64,000 bases of DNA from Chondromyces crocatus (GTDB lineage: Bacteria > Myxococcota_A > Polyangia > Polyangiales > Polyangiaceae). Location of the stretch: positions 3,052,001-3,116,000 of the forward strand of contig NZ_CP012159.1 of NCBI RefSeq assembly GCF_001189295.1. The letters are read 5' to 3'. Shown piece after piece: positions 62,301-64,000 of the stretch. The notes below the pieces were generated by a model that had not been told where the DNA came from, did no database searches, and saw only the letters and a list, made by a program, of their open reading frames with translations. Within the stretch, counting starts at the first letter, position 1. Each line of letters starts with the position of its first letter. Position numbers and translations under genes: made by a program.

Positions 62301-63038
62301 GGCGTGGACGGTGACGGGGGTGGTGGTGCCGCGGGCGTCGATCCAGGTGGCGAGGCCGACGCGGACGCCGAGGCCGGTGGCGTCGTCGCGGTAGTGATGC
62401 CCGAGGGGGGTCTGGCCGGCGTAGCGCTGGCCGCCGACGCGGAGGCGGACGGTGAGGTCGCCGTGGCCCTCCGGGGGGTTGGCGAAGGAGTAGCTGAGGG
62501 AGAGGCCTTCGTCGGTGTTGCGGAGGTGCTCGACGGCGGAGGCGCCACGCGGGATGGCGAGGTGGCCGTCGCGTTCGATGCGCGGGGCGCCAGCGTCCAG
62601 GAAGGCGTGGTGGCCGCGGGCGAGGTGGGTGGTGGCGAGGGTGAGGGGAGCGCCGAGCTGGAGAGGCTTGTTCGGCGCGGCCGAGAGAGCGTCGACGGTG
62701 CGCTCGGGGGCGGTGAGCGGTGCGTTCTGGCGGGCATGACGGACGGGGGTGACCTCGATGCCGTCGGCGGCGACGCGGGCGCGGTAGGCATCGCCGCCGC
62801 CGGTGAAGTCAGCACCCTCGGGTCGGAAGGCGAGGCGAACGGTGCGCATGACGGCGCCGAGATCGCGTGGCGCGTCGGTGCGCGCGGCGGATGGCCGTGC
62901 GTCGTCCGCTGTCGATGCGGGGTGCGGCGCTGTGGGCTCCTGGCCAGTGCAGGCGGAGACGACGGCGGGAAGGAGGGAGGCGAGGAGCGTGATCCGATGG
63001 ACGAGCCGAGACTCTGTCCGGGAAGGAGGCGTCGTCAT
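59310..63038 (-). CDS. Giant propeller-repeat lipoprotein with extended Gly-rich stalk (paralogue 3)
   Basis: 1,242 residues from ATG 63038, with AGGA 7 nt upstream. The signal peptide ends in VVSAC. Domain order is the same as in paralogues 1 and 2, with the opening [17 protein letters not shown] and repeats such as DGTVVDTPNLLLATGSNGQ. The Cys module is CVTSDTCPADGLCDEGVCVS. The stalk is unusually long: about 21 units of six residues of the type GQGGS(A/T/M), encoded by 18-bp repeats at ~59505-59860. It ends CGCRIDGRASRSS, hydrophobic helix, VARRRRS, the clearest MYXO-CTERM signal of the array. A 16-residue tail follows the Arg cluster. Confidence 0.87.
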   Translation of the reverse strand: MTTPPSRTESRLVHRITLLASLLPAVVSACTGQEPTAPHPASTADDARPSAARTDAPRDLGAVMRTVRLAFRPEGADFTGGGDAYRARVAADGIEVTPVRHARQNAPLTAPERTVDALSAAPNKPLQLGAPLTLATTHLARGHHAFLDAGAPRIERDGHLAIPRGASAVEHLRNTDEGLSLSYSFANPPEGHGDLTVRLRVGGQRYAGQTPLGHHYRDDATGLGVRVGLATWIDARGTTTPVTVHALPGASALELRVPADVLAASAYPAVLDPILSPESGLDQPLLGQASGAQRDPAVAFDGNGYLVAWSDTRTPIESIFATRVSLDGHVLDPHGIDLGPGLAPSVAFDGVNYLVVQNATLTQTFRGTRVSPVSGILDPGGFPIVATNSSTRNPVLTFDGQNFVVAWLAIGAHLARVSPSGTVLDPTGIVIDSAFTPNTGHDPRPALTSDGTNSLLVWQTQDHRIRGVRVSPTGTKLDATPFLIGPPTASSLGQRRPTATFDGQNFVVAWQDSLQEYSQYRIEAARVTPQGTVLDPAAIVVAEEPDPAMYQAHLRAAFDGQNTVLTWTHGEHGHPWASLRRARLAASGTVLDPQGVLFADHTSQSAIVGNGAGVFAVWTDVTTYDMLGGTGIRGTRIASDGTVVDTPNLLLATGSNGQFKPSVAFDGTHYLVVWGDDRAYDTSGRGIDVFGARVTPEGELLDPTGIPIATGPGFQLSPRAIFDGANTLVAWWSTPYPIGGPGDLVFELQYNRVDATGQLLHPTPVTVPILSFNDKIVGAASNGNGTLLVIDEFDGVQGVHIAQDGTHGQPLSLVYYPDSWYGLWPKVASDGNGYLLVWRSNSRKGPLRGARITAQGLNLDPAGFPITPQGAIAHTMDIGFDGTNYLVVWENLLNYSDVGDNGDGSVHAARITPQGGVLAPQGFVISPATHLRADTPLLWTNLTSGTHPATTCIPGRCLVAWRHRTSTTDPLAIDLHAAIVDSSGTVSPSFVLADQPGVEGPPALCAGPVEAVVAYSRFDAHAPHSAERILTRRIGWIPCVTSDTCPADGLCDEGVCVSPVATGQGGSGGQGGSAGQGGSAGQGGSTGQGGSAGQGGSAGQGGSAGQGGSMGQGGSTGQGGSMGQGGSMGLGGSTGQGGSMGLGGSMGQGGSSGQSGSMGQGGSTGQGGSTGQGGSAGEGGGAGKGGSTETPGNDAGCGCRIDGRASRSSGGALLSFAALGLLVARRRRSITSPRAADMTPIP
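59505..59860 (-). repeat. 18-bp repeats encoding the Gly-rich stalk of paralogue 3
   Basis: About 21 units coding for GQGGSx, with x being A, T, M, S or G. Several adjacent units near 59730-59800 are identical at DNA level (plus-strand reading GCCTTGGCCAGCACTGCC), typical of a length-variable tract. Confidence 0.85.
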
Positions 63039-63372
63039 TTCATCATCCTGTGGGCATGGCTGTGGCGAGGTTCGCAGTTTCGACGCGACGCACGTGATCG
63101 CGTGCATTCATGACCGGCTGGTTGTGTCGCGGCTCCGTGCCCGTTCGTGGTGCGACGGAAGTGCATTCACGGAGACGGTGCTGCTGGCTCCTTTCAGGCA
63201 TCGAGCAAGTCGAACCGGGGATTGGCGTTGCGTGCATCGAGCTGGCCGAAGTGCAGTGGTGAGTGGATGGTCTGGTTTCCCTGTGAATCCAGCACGGTGC
63301 TTGCTGGCCGGCGCTGAGCGCCCCCGGGGCGCGAGTTCCGTACAGGCGCCCCGGGGGAGGCTGGGATGCTGG
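63039..63372. other. Intergenic region between paralogues 3 and 4
   Basis: About 330 bases. Contains the strong hairpin at 63322-63358 and the promoter region of paralogue 3; no gene recognised. Confidence 0.4.
63322..63358 (-). terminator. Strong GC hairpin after paralogue 4
   Basis: Perfect 12-bp inverted repeat CCCCCGGGGCGC / GCGCCCCGGGGG with a 13-base loop, 14 bp beyond the stop of the partial minus-strand gene. No T-tract follows, so it may be a transcript-stabilising or factor-assisted terminator structure. Confidence 0.5.
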
Positions 63373-64000
63373 CTAGCGCTGGCCCGGAGAAGCGTCGCGA
63401 AGGGGGCGGCGACGCCTGGCGACGAGGGCGCTCAGCGCGGCGAAGGACAGGGCGGCTGCGGGGGCGGAGAGAGGTGCTTTGCCGAGGAAGGAGCAGCTGC
63501 AGCCGCTGTCGACGTCGGCACCTCCCGAGCCGCTGGGGCTACCTCCCTGACCCGTGGTGCCACCTTCACCGGTGCTTCCACCTTCACCGGCGCTGCCGCC
63601 TTCACCGGTGCTTCCACCTTCACCGGCGCTGCCGCCTTCACCCGTGCCGCCGCCTTCGCCAGAGGCGAGGGTGGTGACGCAGACGCCTTCCTCGCAGATG
63701 CCGTCCTCGGGGCAGGAGTCGGAGGTGGTGCAGGGGATCCAGCCGACCCTGCGGCTCAGGATGCGCTCGGCGCCGTGCGGGGGCTGGGCGTCGAAGCGGG
63801 AGTAGGCGACGAGGGCCTCGACGGGGCCGGCGCTGAGGGCCGGGGCGCCCTCGACGCCAGGCTGGTCGGCGAGGACGAAGGGGGGAGAGACGGCGCCAGC
63901 GCTGTCGACGACGGCGGCGTGGAGGTCGATGGCGAGGGGGTCGGTGAGCGAGGTGCGGTGCCGCCAGGCGACGAGGCAGTGGCCGTCGTTGCAGGTGGTG
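63373..64000 (-). CDS. Giant propeller-repeat lipoprotein, C-terminal part (paralogue 4, 5' end outside window)
   Basis: 209 residues are visible, ending at TAG 63373-63375. The start is beyond the right edge. Sequence is nearly colinear with the ends of paralogues 1-3: [60 protein letters not shown], then a stalk of about seven GEGGS(A/T)-type units, GCSCSFLGKAPLSA, hydrophobic helix AALSFAALSALVA and RRRRPLRD. This shows the array continues to the right. Confidence 0.85.
   Translation of the reverse strand, partial: TTCNDGHCLVAWRHRTSLTDPLAIDLHAAVVDSAGAVSPPFVLADQPGVEGAPALSAGPVEALVAYSRFDAQPPHGAERILSRRVGWIPCTTSDSCPEDGICEEGVCVTTLASGEGGGTGEGGSAGEGGSTGEGGSAGEGGSTGEGGTTGQGGSPSGSGGADVDSGCSCSFLGKAPLSAPAAALSFAALSALVARRRRPLRDASPGQR

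Noticed and set aside
60111-63113. 1,000-codon plus-strand frame
   Set aside because: Antisense shadow of paralogue 3 with the same shadow composition and no start signals.

Overview
The window is GC-rich DNA from a large bacterial genome, most probably a myxobacterium (Myxococcota, order Polyangiales, similar to Sorangium, Chondromyces or Polyangium). This is an inference. It rests on very high GC at third codon positions, many lipoproteins with Gly/Ser-rich linkers, MYXO-CTERM-like C-terminal anchors (Cys, hydrophobic helix, Arg cluster), a Ser/Thr protein kinase paired with a PEGA protein, TIGR02270 and DUF2169 genes in a type VI secretion (T6SS) effector locus, and MopE-like 'DGIDNDGDG' motifs.

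Layout. 1-10 kb: mostly single genes for surface and secreted proteins. These are the end of an unknown gene, a decayed trypsin-like protease, a lipoprotein, a fused ArsR-SRPBCC regulator, a DUF6580 membrane protein, a small hypothetical protein, a second lipoprotein, a seven-bladed FG-GAP-type propeller protein lacking a signal peptide, and a two-gene secreted/lipoprotein operon. 10.1-12.7 kb: a Ser/Thr kinase and PEGA protein operon on the minus strand. 13.1-14.6 kb: a dicarboxylate/amino-acid:cation symporter.

14.6-33.3 kb: an apparent ten-gene minus-strand T6SS effector operon with overlapping or nearly touching genes. In transcription order it encodes DUF2169, DUF2169, VgrG, VgrG, VgrG with a C-terminal cysteine amidase-like domain, an NlpC/P60 + PAAR-like (DUF4150-type) + SleB-like effector, DUF2169, a thiolase-fold protein without its catalytic Cys, a TIGR02270 HEAT-repeat protein and a DUF2169 protein. 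No sheath, baseplate, membrane-complex or ClpV gene is present, so this is an effector-delivery island that would use a machine encoded elsewhere.

33.4-38.6 kb: a hypothetical gene, a large lipoprotein with a carboxypeptidase-regulatory-like domain and thrombospondin-3-like calcium repeats, and a divergent AraC regulator / zinc-type alcohol dehydrogenase pair. 38.8-41.6 kb: a dead IS66 element (amber codons in tnpB and tnpC) next to an IS630-like transposase remnant. 41.6-44.5 kb: an AT-rich block unlike everything around it, holding a two-gene cassette: an exported protein with a CHAT/clan-CD-like protease domain and a partner of unknown family. This is the strongest candidate for an undescribed system. 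44.9-46.1 kb: a cytochrome P450. 46.5-47.1 kb: a 21-bp minisatellite open in several frames on both strands. 48.1-48.6 kb: a hypothetical gene with a clear intrinsic terminator.

48.9-64.0 kb: an array of at least four very large minus-strand paralogues (about 1,170-1,240 residues; the fourth runs off the window). Each complete copy has a lipobox signal peptide, propeller-like 'DGTVLDP...GxNYLVxW' repeats, a Gly-rich stalk of variable length and a Cys/helix/Arg tail. A di-heme cytochrome c peroxidase-like lipoprotein and a small secreted protein sit between copies.
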